Shown in pieces: positions 38,341 to 48,790 of a DNA stretch of 64,000 bases (position 1 is its first letter; each line of letters begins with the position of its first letter). The position numbers were made by a program, and so were the translations under genes. Under the pieces are notes generated by a model that was not told where the DNA came from, did no database searches, and worked only from the letters and a program-made list of their open reading frames with translations. The stretch comes from Xanthomonas sontii (GTDB lineage: Bacteria > Pseudomonadota > Gammaproteobacteria > Xanthomonadales > Xanthomonadaceae): the NCBI RefSeq assembly GCF_040529055.1, contig NZ_CP132342.1:1486001-1550000 (forward strand), given 5' to 3'.

Positions 38341-40098
38341 ATGAGCGACAAACCGCTGACCGATGTGACTTTTTCCGCGTTCGAACTGCAGCCCGCGCTG
38401 CTCGCAGGCCTCGAAAGCGCCGGCTTCACCCGCTGCACCCCGATCCAGGCGCTGACCCTGCCGGTGGCCCTTCCCGGCCGCGACGTGGCCGGCCAGGCCC
38501 AGACCGGTACCGGCAAGACCCTGGCGTTCCTGGTGGCGGTGATGAACCGCCTGCTCAGCCGCCCGGCGCTGGCCGACCGCAAGCCGGAGGATCCGCGCGC
38601 GCTGATCCTGGCCCCGACCCGCGAGCTGGCGATCCAGATCCACAAGGACGCGGTCAAGTTCGGCTCCGAACTGGGCCTGCGCTTCGCCCTGGTCTACGGC
38701 GGCGTGGACTACGACAAGCAGCGCGAACTGCTGCAGCAGGGCGTGGACGTGATCATCGCCACCCCCGGCCGCCTGATCGACTACGTCAAGCAGCACAAGG
38801 TGGTGTCGCTGCACGCCTGCGAGATCTGCGTGCTCGACGAAGCCGACCGCATGTTCGACCTGGGCTTCATCAAGGACATCCGCTTCCTGCTGCGGCGCAT
38901 GCCCGAGCGCGGCACCCGCCAGACCCTGCTGTTCTCGGCCACCCTCAGCCACCGCGTGCTGGAGCTGGCCTACGAGCACATGAACGAGCCGGAAAAGCTC
39001 GTGGTCGAGACCGAGAGCATCACCGCCGCGCGCGTGCGCCAGCGCATCTACTTCCCCTCCGACGAGGAGAAGCTGACCCTGCTGCTGGGTCTGCTGTCGC
39101 GCAGCGAGGGCGCGCGCACCATGGTGTTCGTCAACACCAAGGCGTTCGTCGAGCGCGTGGCGCGGGCGCTTGAGCGCAACGGCTACCGGGTCGGCGTGCT
39201 GTCCGGCGACGTGCCGCAGAAGAAGCGCGAGACCCTGCTCAACCGCTTCCAGAAGGGCCAGCTGGAGATCCTGGTGGCCACCGACGTGGCCGCGCGCGGC
39301 CTGCACATCGACGGGGTCAAGTACGTCTACAACTACGACCTGCCGTTCGACGCCGAGGACTACGTGCACCGCATCGGCCGCACCGCGCGGCTGGGCGAGG
39401 AGGGCGACGCGATCAGCTTCGCCTGCGAGCGCTATGCGATGAGCCTGCCGGACATCGAGGCCTACATCGAACAGAAGATCCCGGTCGAGCCGGTCACCGC
39501 CGAGTTGCTGGTGGCGCTGCCGCGCACCCCGCGCGCGCCGGTAGAGGGCGAGGCGGCCGAGGCCGATGGCGAGGAGAGCATCGGCGAGATCTTCCGCGAG
39601 GCCCGCGCCCAGCGCGAGGCCGACGAGCAGCGTCGTGGCGGCGGTCGCGGCAAGCCCGGCGGCGGTCGCAGCGGCCCGGGCGGCCGTGGCGAGTCGCGCA
39701 GCGCCGACGGCAAGCCGCGGCGTCCGCGCACGCCGCGTCCGGCCGATGCCACCGCCGCTGCGGCCGACGGCACTGCGCCGGCTGCCGCCGCGCCAGCGTC
39801 TGCCCCCAAGCCGCCGCGTGCCGCGCCGGCCGAGGGCGCAGCGCCCGCGGTCGAGGGCGAGCGTGCGCCGCGCAAGCGCCGTCGCCGTCGCGGCGGGCGT
39901 CCGCTGGAAGGTGCCGAGGGCGCACCGGCCGGCAACGGCAGCGCCGCCCCGGCGACCGCGGCCCCGGCCAAGCCGGTGCAGGTCGTGGCCACCCCGGTCA
40001 AGGCTGCGCGCCAGGCCGAGCGTGGTGCGGCGGCGAAGAACGATTCGTTCCTGACCCGCCTGGGCCGCAAGCTGCGCTCGCTGGTGTCCAGCTCCTGA
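38341..40098 (+). CDS. rhlB: DEAD-box RNA helicase RhlB with long C-terminal tail
   Basis: A 585-residue ATP-dependent RNA helicase. The Q motif ([14 protein letters not shown]), Walker A ([11 protein letters not shown] near residue 53), DEAD at 166-169 ([13 protein letters not shown]), SAT and the C-terminal helicase motifs ([27 protein letters not shown]) are intact. RhlB assists RNA decay. In E. coli it is part of the RNase E degradosome. The core is followed from about residue 405 by a ~180-residue low-complexity tail with Arg/Gly patches ([18 protein letters not shown]) and Ala/Pro stretches ending near a basic RKRRRRRGG block, which probably binds RNA. An ATG one codon earlier (38338) is equally possible. 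It is divergent from trxA-rho. Confidence 0.95.
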   Translation: MSDKPLTDVTFSAFELQPALLAGLESAGFTRCTPIQALTLPVALPGRDVAGQAQTGTGKTLAFLVAVMNRLLSRPALADRKPEDPRALILAPTRELAIQIHKDAVKFGSELGLRFALVYGGVDYDKQRELLQQGVDVIIATPGRLIDYVKQHKVVSLHACEICVLDEADRMFDLGFIKDIRFLLRRMPERGTRQTLLFSATLSHRVLELAYEHMNEPEKLVVETESITAARVRQRIYFPSDEEKLTLLLGLLSRSEGARTMVFVNTKAFVERVARALERNGYRVGVLSGDVPQKKRETLLNRFQKGQLEILVATDVAARGLHIDGVKYVYNYDLPFDAEDYVHRIGRTARLGEEGDAISFACERYAMSLPDIEAYIEQKIPVEPVTAELLVALPRTPRAPVEGEAAEADGEESIGEIFREARAQREADEQRRGGGRGKPGGGRSGPGGRGESRSADGKPRRPRTPRPADATAAAADGTAPAAAAPASAPKPPRAAPAEGAAPAVEGERAPRKRRRRRGGRPLEGAEGAPAGNGSAAPATAAPAKPVQVVATPVKAARQAERGAAAKNDSFLTRLGRKLRSLVSSS

Positions 40099-40159
40099 GC
40101 CGGACCGGCCGTCCGCCGCGTGCGACGCGCGCGGTGGACGAACACCCCAGCCGCTCCGG

Positions 40160-40165
40160 CATAAT
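40160..40165 (+). promoter_or_regulatory. candidate -10 element of a leaderless ftsEX transcript
   Basis: CATAAT ends six bases before the ftsE ATG at 40172, so +1 would coincide with the start codon. There is no ribosome binding site and no clear -35. Confidence 0.45.
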
Positions 40166-40171
40166 CGCCGG

Positions 40172-40858
40172 ATGAGCGTTCTGCGGTTCGACAATGTCAG
40201 CAAACAGTACGCCGGCGGCCACGCGGCGCTGGTGGACGTCAGCTTCGAGGTCGAGGAGGGCGAGATGCTGTTCGTCACCGGCCATTCCGGTGCCGGCAAG
40301 AGCACCCTGCTCAAGCTGATCCACCTGAGCGAGCGGCCCTCGCGCGGCGCGGTGCTGTTCGGCGAGCGCAACCTGCTGAAGGTACGCGGCCGCCGCGTGC
40401 CCCTGCACCGGCGCGAGGTTGGCGCGGTCTACCAGGACCACCGTCTGCTCACCGACCGCAGCATCGCCGAGAACGTCGCCCTGCCGCTGATCCTGCGCGG
40501 CACCCGTCGCGCCGAGATCGGCAAGCGCGTGCGCTCGGTGCTCGAGCGCATGGGCCTGGGCCACCGCGAGAAGGCGCTGCCCTCGCAGCTGTCGGCCGGC
40601 GAGCAGCAGCGCGTCGGGATCGCCCGGGCGATGGTTGGCGAACCGCGGCTGCTGGTCGCTGACGAACCGACCGGCAATCTCGACCCGACCCTGGCCGCGG
40701 AAATCATGCAGCTGTTCGCCGAACTGCCGGCGCGTGGCACCAGCGTGCTGGTGGTCAGCCACGACCTGGCCCTGCTCAAGCAGATGCGCAAGCGCGTGCT
40801 GATCCTGGACCACGGCCGCCTGATCGACGACATCTCGCCGCAGGACCTGGCCGAATGA
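40172..40858 (+). CDS. ftsE: cell-division ATP-binding protein FtsE
   Basis: A 228-residue ABC ATPase that forms the FtsEX complex at the division site. FtsEX does not transport solutes. It activates periplasmic peptidoglycan amidases via EnvC-type partners. Walker A GHSGAGKSTLLKLI (about residues 37-50), Q-loop region GAVYQDHRLLTDRS, the signature LSAGEQQRVGIARA and Walker B LLVADEPTGNLDP are all present. The stop overlaps the ftsX start by four bases (ATGA), so the two are translationally coupled. The TATA-like box directly before the ATG suggests a leaderless mRNA. Confidence 0.97.
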   Translation: MSVLRFDNVSKQYAGGHAALVDVSFEVEEGEMLFVTGHSGAGKSTLLKLIHLSERPSRGAVLFGERNLLKVRGRRVPLHRREVGAVYQDHRLLTDRSIAENVALPLILRGTRRAEIGKRVRSVLERMGLGHREKALPSQLSAGEQQRVGIARAMVGEPRLLVADEPTGNLDPTLAAEIMQLFAELPARGTSVLVVSHDLALLKQMRKRVLILDHGRLIDDISPQDLAE

Positions 40859-41799
40859 GCGCGCGCAACGCCGGCGCCGCGGCGCCCTCGCGGCTGGGCG
40901 TGTGGTGGGACCACCACCTGCACAGCATCGTCTACAGCCTCGGCCGCGCCATGCGCAAGCCGTGGGCGACGCTGCTGACCATGGCGGTGATGGCGCTGGC
41001 GCTGACCCTGCCGCTGGGCCTGTCGATCGCCCTGGACAACCTCAAGCAGTTCGCCGGCAGCGTGCAGCAGTCGCGCGACATCAACGTGTTCCTGAAGACC
41101 GACGTCGACGCCGCCGCGGCGCAGGCGCTGGCGCAGACCCTGCGCGGCCGTGGCGATGTGGCCGCGGTGACGCTGCGCACCCCCGCCGAAGGCATGGCCG
41201 AGCTGCGCGACAGCGCTGGCCTGGGCGAGGCGCTGGACGCGCTGCAGGACAACCCGCTGCCGACGCTGCTGATCGTCACTCCCGCCGCGGCCGACGACAC
41301 CCCGCTGGCGACCGCGCTGACCGCGCTGCCGCAGGCCGACCTGGTCCAGCACGACGCGCTGTGGCGCAAGCGCCTGGACGGCTGGCTGCATTTCGGCGAA
41401 CGCCTGGTGCAGGTGCTGTCGCTGCTGCTCGGCGCCGGTGCGGTACTGGTGGTCGGCAACACGGTGCGCCTGGACATCCAGTCGCGACGCGAGGAGATCG
41501 GCGTGCTGCAGCTGCTCGGCGCCAGCGACGGTTTCATCCGCCGCCCGTTCCTGTACCTGGGCGCCTGGTACGGTTTCGGCGCCGGAGTGCTGGCGCTGGG
41601 CCTGCTCGCCGCCTCCGGCATGGCCCTGGGCCAGCCGCTGGCGGCACTGGCCGACAGCTACGGTAGCCACTTCGTGTTGCACGGGCTGGACGCGCTGCAC
41701 GCCGGCTTCGTGCTGCTCGGCACCCTGCTGCTGGGCTGGCTCGGCGCCTGGTTGGTGACCGGTCACTTCCTGCGCCAGACGCGGCCCACCGACACCTGA
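40855..41799 (+). CDS. ftsX: cell-division protein FtsX
   Basis: A 314-residue inner-membrane protein, partner of FtsE. A short cytoplasmic N-terminus (WWDHHLHSIVYSLGRAMRKP) leads to TM1 (WATLLTMAVMALALTLPLGL). A periplasmic loop of about 130 residues follows (FAGSVQQSRDINVFLKTDVD), then three further membrane helices in the C-terminal FtsX/MacB-like domain (VLVVGNTVRLDIQSRREEIG, VLQLLGASDGFIRRPFLYLG). The loop binds the amidase activator. It overlaps ftsE by four bases and ends seven bases before the receiver-domain gene. Confidence 0.96.
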   Translation: MSARNAGAAAPSRLGVWWDHHLHSIVYSLGRAMRKPWATLLTMAVMALALTLPLGLSIALDNLKQFAGSVQQSRDINVFLKTDVDAAAAQALAQTLRGRGDVAAVTLRTPAEGMAELRDSAGLGEALDALQDNPLPTLLIVTPAAADDTPLATALTALPQADLVQHDALWRKRLDGWLHFGERLVQVLSLLLGAGAVLVVGNTVRLDIQSRREEIGVLQLLGASDGFIRRPFLYLGAWYGFGAGVLALGLLAASGMALGQPLAALADSYGSHFVLHGLDALHAGFVLLGTLLLGWLGAWLVTGHFLRQTRPTDT

Positions 41800-41806
41800 G
41801 GCGCAC

Positions 41807-42649
41807 ATGGCCGGGCACGAGCTCAAGCATCTGATCAGCGCCGCCCCCCGGGTGATGGTGGTCGATGGCTCGAAGCTGGTGCGCAAGCTGATCGCCGACG
41901 TGCTGCATCGCGAACTGCCCGACGTGACCGTGGTCGGCTGCGCCAGCATCGCCGAGGCGCGCGCCGCACTGGAGGCCGGCCCGGTCGATCTGGTCACCAC
42001 CTCGCTGGGGCTGCCCGACGGCGACGGCCTGACCCTGGCCCGCAGCGTGCGCGAAGCCGCCGGCCAGGCCTACGTGCCGGTGATCGTGGTCTCCGGCGAC
42101 GCCCAGCAGCACCTGGTCGAGCGCCGCTTCACCGAGTACGTCACCGACTATTTCGACAAGGCGCTCGGCCACGAGGCGCTGGCCACCTTCATCCGCGGCT
42201 ACGTGCAGCCGCAGCCGGTGGCCGGCGCCACCGTCCTCTACGTCGAGGACAGCCGGGTGGTGGCCGAAGCCACCAAGCGCATGCTCGAGCGCCAGCAGCT
42301 GCACGTGGTGCACGTGCTCAGCGCCGAGGACGCCTTCGCCCTGCTGACCGCCGAGTCGCTGGGCCGCACCACCCGCCGTATCGACCTGGTGCTGACCGAC
42401 GTCACCTTGAAAGGCGAGCTCAACGGCCGCGACGTGGTCCAGCGCATCCGCGTCGACTTCGCCTACGGCAAGCGGCGCATGCCGGTGCTGGTGATGACCG
42501 GCGACAGCAATCCGCACACCCAGTCCGAGCTGCTGCGCGCCGGCGCCAACGACCTGGTGCAGAAACCGATCGAAGAGCGCCTGCTGGTCACCAAGGTGCT
42601 GTTCCAGTTGCGCCTGGCGCGGCTCGACGAGATCGCGGTGACCTTCTGA
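41807..42649 (+). CDS. double-receiver response regulator; first receiver lacks the phospho-acceptor Asp
   Basis: A 280-residue protein of two CheY-like receiver domains and no output domain. In the first (about residues 14-125) the acidic pair is reduced to VVDGS (Asp20, Gly21), and the phospho-acceptor position is Ser66 ([13 protein letters not shown]), so it should not be phosphorylated. The second (about 138-275) is intact: VLYVEDSR, phospho-Asp198 in [18 protein letters not shown] and QKPI. It may act as a diffusible phospho-relay or protein-binding switch. It starts seven bases after ftsX and is followed by ung, but whether it is linked functionally to division is unknown. No sensor kinase is nearby. 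Confidence 0.9.
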   Translation: MAGHELKHLISAAPRVMVVDGSKLVRKLIADVLHRELPDVTVVGCASIAEARAALEAGPVDLVTTSLGLPDGDGLTLARSVREAAGQAYVPVIVVSGDAQQHLVERRFTEYVTDYFDKALGHEALATFIRGYVQPQPVAGATVLYVEDSRVVAEATKRMLERQQLHVVHVLSAEDAFALLTAESLGRTTRRIDLVLTDVTLKGELNGRDVVQRIRVDFAYGKRRMPVLVMTGDSNPHTQSELLRAGANDLVQKPIEERLLVTKVLFQLRLARLDEIAVTF

Positions 42650-42677
42650 CCGATGTGATGTCCCGAGCCTGGAAGCG

Positions 42678-43409
42678 ATGAGCAACAACGAAGACGAAAG
42701 CCGGATCCAGCTGGAGCCGTCATGGAAGGCGCAGGTCGGCGACTGGCTGCTGCGTCCGGAGATGCGCGAGTTGGCCACCTTCCTGCGCCAGCGCAAGGCC
42801 GCCGGTGCGCGGGTGTTCCCGCCGGGGCGGCAGATCTTCGCCGCCTTCGACGCCACCCCGTTCGAAAAGGTGGAGGTGGTGATCCTCGGCCAGGACCCGT
42901 ACCACGGCTACGGCCAGGCGCACGGGCTGTGCTTCTCGGTGCTGCCGGGGGTGCCGGTGCCGCCGTCGCTGCTGAACATCTACAAGGAGATCGAGGACGA
43001 CCAGGGCATCCGCCGTCCCGACCATGGCTGCCTGCTGCCCTGGGCGCAGCGCGGCGTGCTGCTGCTCAACGCGGTGCTGACGGTAGAGGAGGGCCGCGCC
43101 GGCGCCCATCAGGGCAAGGGCTGGGAGGGCTTCACCGACCACGTCGTGGAGACCCTCAACCGCGAGCGCGAGGGTCTGGTGTTCCTGCTCTGGGGCAGCT
43201 ATGCCCAGGCCAAGGGCAAGGTCATCGATACCCGCCGCCACCGCGTGCTGAAGGCGCCGCACCCCTCGCCGCTGTCGGCGCACCGCGGCTTCCTCGGCTG
43301 CAAGCATTTCTCCGCGGCCAATGAGTACTTGAAGCGCCGCGGCGCCGCCCCCATCGACTGGAGTCTGCCGCCGCGCGCAGAGCTGGAAGCGGCGCTGGGC
43401 GGCGCCTGA
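42678..43409 (+). CDS. ung: uracil-DNA glycosylase, family 1
   Basis: A 243-residue DNA repair enzyme that excises uracil from DNA. The water-activating motif [17 protein letters not shown] has Asp73. The uracil-binding [13 protein letters not shown] region and the DNA-loop [17 protein letters not shown] with the catalytic His at about residue 195 are intact. It starts 28 bases after the double-receiver gene and may be read through from the ftsEX transcript. TGGAAGCG before the ATG is a weak ribosome binding site. Confidence 0.97.
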   Translation: MSNNEDESRIQLEPSWKAQVGDWLLRPEMRELATFLRQRKAAGARVFPPGRQIFAAFDATPFEKVEVVILGQDPYHGYGQAHGLCFSVLPGVPVPPSLLNIYKEIEDDQGIRRPDHGCLLPWAQRGVLLLNAVLTVEEGRAGAHQGKGWEGFTDHVVETLNREREGLVFLLWGSYAQAKGKVIDTRRHRVLKAPHPSPLSAHRGFLGCKHFSAANEYLKRRGAAPIDWSLPPRAELEAALGGA

Positions 43410-43592
43410 ACCGCGGTTGGACAGGGCGACGCTGTCGCCTGACGTGGACGCCATTTTCGCGAACCGGCTGCTACTTTTGCGGTCAGAGAACGGGATGACG
43501 ATGCGTCCCGATTGTTTCAGTGGCTTGTGATGCAGTGTCATTCCTGATTCATATGTTGCATAAACAGAACACAGGAACTTTTTACTGTACCC

Positions 43593-43615
43593 AGCAGTCC
43601 AATTAGTAGACTGCT
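43593..43615 (+). promoter_or_regulatory. hairpin immediately upstream of the rpoH start codon
   Basis: AGCAGTC (43593-43599) and GACTGCT (43609-43615) are perfect inverted arms separated by nine AT-rich bases. The second arm ends three bases before the ATG at 43619 and covers the position where a ribosome binding site should be. A temperature-sensitive structure limiting sigma-32 translation is a plausible role. Confidence 0.55.
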
Positions 43616-43618
43616 AAG

Positions 43619-44506
<888 letters not shown>

Positions 44507-44536
44507 GTCGCCTGCGGCGAGCGATTGCAACGTGCG

Positions 44537-44565
44537 AAAAGGCCCGGCATTGCCGGGCCTTTTTC
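44537..44565 (+). terminator. rho-independent terminator after rpoH
   Basis: A 12-base-pair stem (AAAAGGCCCGGC / GCCGGGCCTTTT) with a three-base loop runs into a T tract. The A run on the other side makes it potentially bidirectional. Confidence 0.93.
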
Positions 44566-44629
44566 TTGTCCTGGGCTGCCCGCGGATTGGCGACTGCCGG
44601 CTGCGGAAGTCCTTCCGCACGCCGCTGGA

Positions 44630-45268
44630 TCACGACTCCGGCGGACGCGCCACCGGCAGGTGCCAGCCGTAGCGGATCGCCATGAAGCGCAGGCCGAAGC
44701 ACAGCACCGCACCCACCCCCAGGCCCCAGGGCTGCGGCAGGTGCAGCACCTGCGCCGCGGCCACCACGCCGCCGCCGAGCAGCGCCGCCACCGCGTACAG
44801 CTCGGCCTGCAACACCACCGGCGTGCGCGCCACCAGCAGGTCGCGGACGATGCCGCCGCCGATGCCGCTGAGCATGCCCAGCAGCGGCGCGCTGAGCGGG
44901 CCCAGGCCGAACGCCAGCGCCTTGCTGGTGCCGTAGACCGCGAACAGCGCCAGGCCCATCGCGTCGAAGATCTGCACCGGATTGCGCAGGCGCTCGACCG
45001 TGTGGTGGCTGTAGAAAGCCAGCAGCCCGGCCAGGCAGGCGACGCCGAGATAGCGCACGTCGGCCAGCGCCGCCGGCGGGGTGGCGCCGATCAGCACGTC
45101 GCGGGCGATGCCGCCGGAGACCGCGGCCGCGCACGACAGCACCAGCACCCCGAACAGGTCCAGGCGGTGGCGCACGCCGACGGTGGCGCCGCTGATCGCG
45201 AACACGAAGGTGCCCAGCAGGTCGAGCAGGAACAGGAAGGTGGCCAAAACGGCACTGCGCTGCAGCAA
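44630..45268 (-). CDS. TRIC-type cation channel / YicG (UPF0126) family membrane protein
   Basis: A 212-residue protein with seven predicted membrane helices and two copies of the UPF0126 unit. The Gly-rich signature of each (AVSGGIARDVLIGATPPAAL near residue 50, SGIGGGIVRDLLVARTP in the second half) matches prokaryotic TRIC trimeric potassium-permeable channels. The reported start is a TTG at 45268 with no ribosome binding site, and it overlaps the T run of the preceding terminator. A second TTG eight codons later is possible. Function beyond monovalent cation permeability is unknown. Confidence 0.85.
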   Translation of the reverse strand: MLQRSAVLATFLFLLDLLGTFVFAISGATVGVRHRLDLFGVLVLSCAAAVSGGIARDVLIGATPPAALADVRYLGVACLAGLLAFYSHHTVERLRNPVQIFDAMGLALFAVYGTSKALAFGLGPLSAPLLGMLSGIGGGIVRDLLVARTPVVLQAELYAVAALLGGGVVAAAQVLHLPQPWGLGVGAVLCFGLRFMAIRYGWHLPVARPPES

Positions 45269-45298
45269 AAAGGCCGGCTAGGATCGCAGCCCGGCCTT
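45267..45298 (-). terminator. rho-independent terminator of ndh, overlapping the next start codon
   Basis: On the minus strand AAGGCCGG (45298-45291) pairs with CCGGCCTT (45277-45270) across a 13-base loop, followed by T residues that run into the TTG start of the channel gene. Confidence 0.75.
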
Positions 45299-45304
45299 GC
45301 AGTG

Positions 45305-46609
45305 TCACCTGTCCACGGGCGGTGCGGGCTGCGCCTGCGTGTCCTCCGCCGCGGGCGGGTCGCCGAGGATGATGCGCGCGGCGCGCTGGTAGCTCCAGTA
45401 CGCCCAGGCCCAGTTGAGCAGCACCACCACGCGGTTGCGGAAGCCGATCAGGAAGAACACGTGCGCGGCCAGCCAGAACCACCAGGCCAGCACCCCGGAG
45501 AGCTGCAGCCGGCCCAGGTGCACGATCGCGGCCATGCGCCCGATGGTGGCCAGGTTGCCGTAGTCGGCATAGCGGAACGGCACGCTGGCGGTGTCGCCGC
45601 GCAGCCGCTGGCGCAGGGTGTCGGCGACGTGCCGGCCCATCTGCTTGGCGGCCGGTGCCACCCCGGGAACCGGGCGGCCGTCGGCCTGCTGCAGCGCGGC
45701 CAGGTCGCCGGCCACGAACAGCTCCGGATGGCCGGGCACGCTCAGGTCCGGCTGCACCTGCACGCGGCCGCTGCGGTCCAGCGGCGTCTGCAGGGTCTTC
45801 GCCAGCGGCGAGGCGGCCACGCCGGCGGCCCAGACCACGGTCCGCGCCGGCACGAAGGCGTCGCCAAGGCGATAACCATGGGCGTCGATGTCGGCGACCG
45901 GCACCCCGGTCAGCACGTCCACGCCGAGCTTCTCCAGCTGTTTCTGCGCCTTGGCCGAGAGGTGTTCGGGGAACGAGGACAGCACCCGCGGGCCGGCCTC
46001 GATCAGCCGCACCCGCGCCTCGGCCGGGTCGATGCGGCGGAACTCGTGCTTCAGCGTGTGCCGCGCGATCTCCGCCAGGGTGCCGGCCAGCTCGACCCCG
46101 GTGGGGCCGCCGCCGACGATGGCGAAGCTGAGCCAGGCCGCGCGCGCGGCGGGGTCGGTTTCCGCCTCGGCACGTTCGAACGCCAGCAGCAGGTGCCGGC
46201 GCAACTGCAGGGCATCGTCCAGGGTCTTCAGGCCGGGTGCGTGCGCGGCCCAGTCGTCGTGGCCGAAATAGGCGTGGGTGGCGCCGGTGGCGACCAGCAG
46301 GTAGTCGTAGGCCAGCGCCTGCCCATCGGCCAGGCGCACTTGCCGCGCCTGCTTGTCGATGTCGACGACTTCCCCAAGGCGCACCTCGACGTTGTCCTGG
46401 TGGCGCAGGATCTGCCGCAGCGGCGCGGCGATGTCCGGCGCCGACAAGCCGGCGGTGGCGACCTGGTACAGCAGCGGCTGGAACAGGTGATGGTTGCGGC
46501 GGTCGATCAGGGTGATGCGCAGCGGCGTCCTGGCCAGGGCGCGGGTGGCCCACAAGCCGGCGAAGCCACCGCCGACCACGATCAGGTGCGGCACGGGTGT
46601 GTCGTTCAT
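45305..46609 (-). CDS. ndh: type II NADH dehydrogenase (NDH-2)
   Basis: A 434-residue monotopic flavoprotein that passes electrons from NADH to the quinone pool without pumping protons. Two Rossmann motifs are clear: HLIVVGGGFAGLWATRAL near residue 8 for FAD and FAIVGGGPTGVELAGTLAEI near residue 163 for NADH. The quinone-site region (AAKQMGRHVADTL) is present, and the C-terminal hydrophobic part (GVLAWWFWLAAHVFFLIGFR) provides membrane attachment. GGAGTCC lies just upstream of the ATG. It is transcribed toward the TRIC-type gene, with a terminator between them. Confidence 0.95.
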   Translation of the reverse strand: MNDTPVPHLIVVGGGFAGLWATRALARTPLRITLIDRRNHHLFQPLLYQVATAGLSAPDIAAPLRQILRHQDNVEVRLGEVVDIDKQARQVRLADGQALAYDYLLVATGATHAYFGHDDWAAHAPGLKTLDDALQLRRHLLLAFERAEAETDPAARAAWLSFAIVGGGPTGVELAGTLAEIARHTLKHEFRRIDPAEARVRLIEAGPRVLSSFPEHLSAKAQKQLEKLGVDVLTGVPVADIDAHGYRLGDAFVPARTVVWAAGVAASPLAKTLQTPLDRSGRVQVQPDLSVPGHPELFVAGDLAALQQADGRPVPGVAPAAKQMGRHVADTLRQRLRGDTASVPFRYADYGNLATIGRMAAIVHLGRLQLSGVLAWWFWLAAHVFFLIGFRNRVVVLLNWAWAYWSYQRAARIILGDPPAAEDTQAQPAPPVDR

Positions 46610-46803
46610 GCAGGACTCCAGGAGCGGGAGAAAGAGGAGAGCGTCCGGTATCGGCGCGGCGGTCGCCTCGCAGTCGCGCGCGCACCGATCCGCCGGAACG
46701 CGCGCTGCCGAAAAGGCGCTGCGCGCTCGTCGAGGGCCGGACCTGCATGTCCGTATAGTAGCGCGATGCCAAGCGCGGTCAGCGACAGGGAGGACGCACG
46801 CTC

Positions 46804-48537
46804 ATGCCAGCGACAGTGAAGCCGCGCGCATCGGCGCCGCCGCCGGCGCCGCTGCCGTCGCGCTGGCGCAGCCTGCTGTTCTGGGCCAAGACCCGTGCGC
46901 TGCAACTGCGCCGTGCGCTGCACGATCTGCGCGACGGTCCGCGCCGGCATCGCCGCGATGCCGGCCTGGCGATCGCCGACGGCACCTGTGCCGAATCCGT
47001 CACCGCGCTGTGGCCCGACAGCGAGGAGACCGCACCGCAGCTGGTGGCCGGCAAGATCCACAACCTGCGCCTGGCCGCGCGTGCGCTGCACGGCGTGGAG
47101 GTGCCGGCCGGGGCGACCTTCGGTTTCTGGCGCCAGCTCGGCCGCGCCACCCGCCGCCGCGGCTTCGTCGCCGGCCGCGAACTGCGCGAGGGCTGCCTGG
47201 TGCCGTCGATCGGTGGCGGCCTGTGCCAGGTGTCCAATGCGATCTACGACGCGGCGCTGCGGCAGGGCCTGGAGATCGTCGAGCGGCACCGCCACACCCA
47301 GGTGATTGCTGGCTCCCTGGCCGAGCGCGACCGCGACGCGGTGGTGTTCTGGAACTACGTGGACCTGCGCCTGCGCGCCGCCGCGCCGTGGCGGCTGGAG
47401 GTGTGGCTGGACGGCGAAGCGCTGCATGTGCGCATCCGTGGCGGTGCCGTGGCGCCGGCGGCGTTGCCGTTGCCGCCGCTGCAGCGACCTACCGCGCCGG
47501 CCGGTGTCGACGCCGCCAACGACTGCACCCGCTGCGGCCGCAGTGCCTGCCATCGCCATGTGCCAGCGGTGCCCGATGGGCTGCACCGCACCTGGCTGGT
47601 CGATGAGGACTGGCCGGAGTTCGCCACGGACCGCCGACGCCGGCAGCAACCCGGCGACCGCGTGCTGGCGCTGCCGCGGACCAGCGTCGCGGCCTTGCGC
47701 GCGGCGCTGCTGAGGCGCTGGTGGTTGTGGCGCGGCATGCCGTTGCCGCAGGCGCGCCAGCGCGCGCAGCGCATCCGCCTGCAGGCGCTGCGGCGGCGCC
47801 TGGGCGCGCGCGATGTCGACCTGGTGGTGCCGCAGAGCCTGTTGCCGGAGCTATGGCTGGCCGGCGAGTTGCAGGGCCGGCGCTGGGACGTGTACATGAC
47901 CGCCTTGCCGATGCATCTGCTGCAGGCGCGCCTGGACGTGGCCGCGCAGCGGCATCCGCACAGTCCCACCCTGCGCGATTTCCGCGCCGATCCGGCGCTG
48001 GTCGCCGCCGAGCGTGCGGCACTGGCGCAGGCGCGGCACTGGATCACGCCGCATCGCGAACTGCTGGCGCTGGCCGGCAGCCGTGGCCTCGCGCTGGAAT
48101 GGCAACGGCCGGCGCTCCCGGCAGCCGCGGCGGAGCATGCGGCCATCACGGCGGACGCCGTACCGCGGGTACTGCTGGCGGCCTCGGCGCTGGCGCGCAA
48201 GGGCGCCTACGAACTGCGTGAGGCGGTGCGTGATTTGCCGCTGGTGTTGCTGCTGCCGCCCGGTGCGCAGGAGACGCCGGACTTCTGGAGCGGCATCGCG
48301 GTGCAGCGGGTCGCGTCGATGGCCGAAGGCGTGCACGCTGCTTGCCTGGTGCTGCTGCCGGCGTGGATCGAGCAACAGCCGCGCGGCCTGTTGCTGGCCA
48401 TGGCGCTGGGCAAACCGGTGATCGCCACCGCCGCCTGCGGCCTGTCCGCGGACGCTGGCGCGTGGCGCTGCGTGGAGGCCGGCGACAGTGCTGCGCTGCG
48501 CGCGCAGGTGATCGACGCCTTGGGTCTGGCGGGCTGA
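46804..48537 (+). CDS. VanW-domain protein fused to a glycosyltransferase-like region
   Basis: A 577-residue protein. Residues ~75-215 form a VanW domain (GRATRRRGFVAGRELREG, then the hallmark IGGGLCQVSNAIYDAALRQG and ERHRHT). VanW domains are linked to cell-envelope functions in some bacteria, but no biochemical role is established. A Cys/His cluster at about residues 241-250 (CTRCGRSACHRH) looks like a small metal site. The remaining ~300 residues resemble a GT-B glycosyltransferase, with a donor-domain-like end (PRVLLAASALARKGAYEL ... EQQPRGLLLAMALGKPVIAT). No signal peptide or membrane helix is seen. GGGAGG precedes the ATG and TATAGT (46754) is a possible -10. The glycosyltransferase part is inference. 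Confidence 0.82.
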   Translation: MPATVKPRASAPPPAPLPSRWRSLLFWAKTRALQLRRALHDLRDGPRRHRRDAGLAIADGTCAESVTALWPDSEETAPQLVAGKIHNLRLAARALHGVEVPAGATFGFWRQLGRATRRRGFVAGRELREGCLVPSIGGGLCQVSNAIYDAALRQGLEIVERHRHTQVIAGSLAERDRDAVVFWNYVDLRLRAAAPWRLEVWLDGEALHVRIRGGAVAPAALPLPPLQRPTAPAGVDAANDCTRCGRSACHRHVPAVPDGLHRTWLVDEDWPEFATDRRRRQQPGDRVLALPRTSVAALRAALLRRWWLWRGMPLPQARQRAQRIRLQALRRRLGARDVDLVVPQSLLPELWLAGELQGRRWDVYMTALPMHLLQARLDVAAQRHPHSPTLRDFRADPALVAAERAALAQARHWITPHRELLALAGSRGLALEWQRPALPAAAAEHAAITADAVPRVLLAASALARKGAYELREAVRDLPLVLLLPPGAQETPDFWSGIAVQRVASMAEGVHAACLVLLPAWIEQQPRGLLLAMALGKPVIATAACGLSADAGAWRCVEAGDSAALRAQVIDALGLAG

Positions 48538-48674
48538 GCAACGCACGAGGTGTCACGGCCGCTGGCGCGTTGCCCGCCTGCCTCGCTACGCGTCAAGCGG
48601 ATGCGCTGTTCCTCTAGAGCGGCTCCGGGGGGAATACGGGTGGTGTCGCGATACGCGCCATTGCCTCATGCCTC

Positions 48675-48742
48675 GTAACAGCGGCTTCAACCGCGACGAA
48701 GCACTCCCGGTAACGCCTCATCGCGGCTGAAGTCGCTTCTAC
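48675..48742. repeat. REPIN-like hairpin doublet
   Basis: Arms 48675-48697 (GCGGCTTCAACCGCGAC) and 48721-48742 (TCGCGGCTGAAGTCGCTTC) lie between the convergent VanW and priA genes. Confidence 0.85.
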
Positions 48743-48790
48743 GGCATTGGACAGCGCGTCGGTTCTGCCGAGCTGCCACCACTCGCCGCC

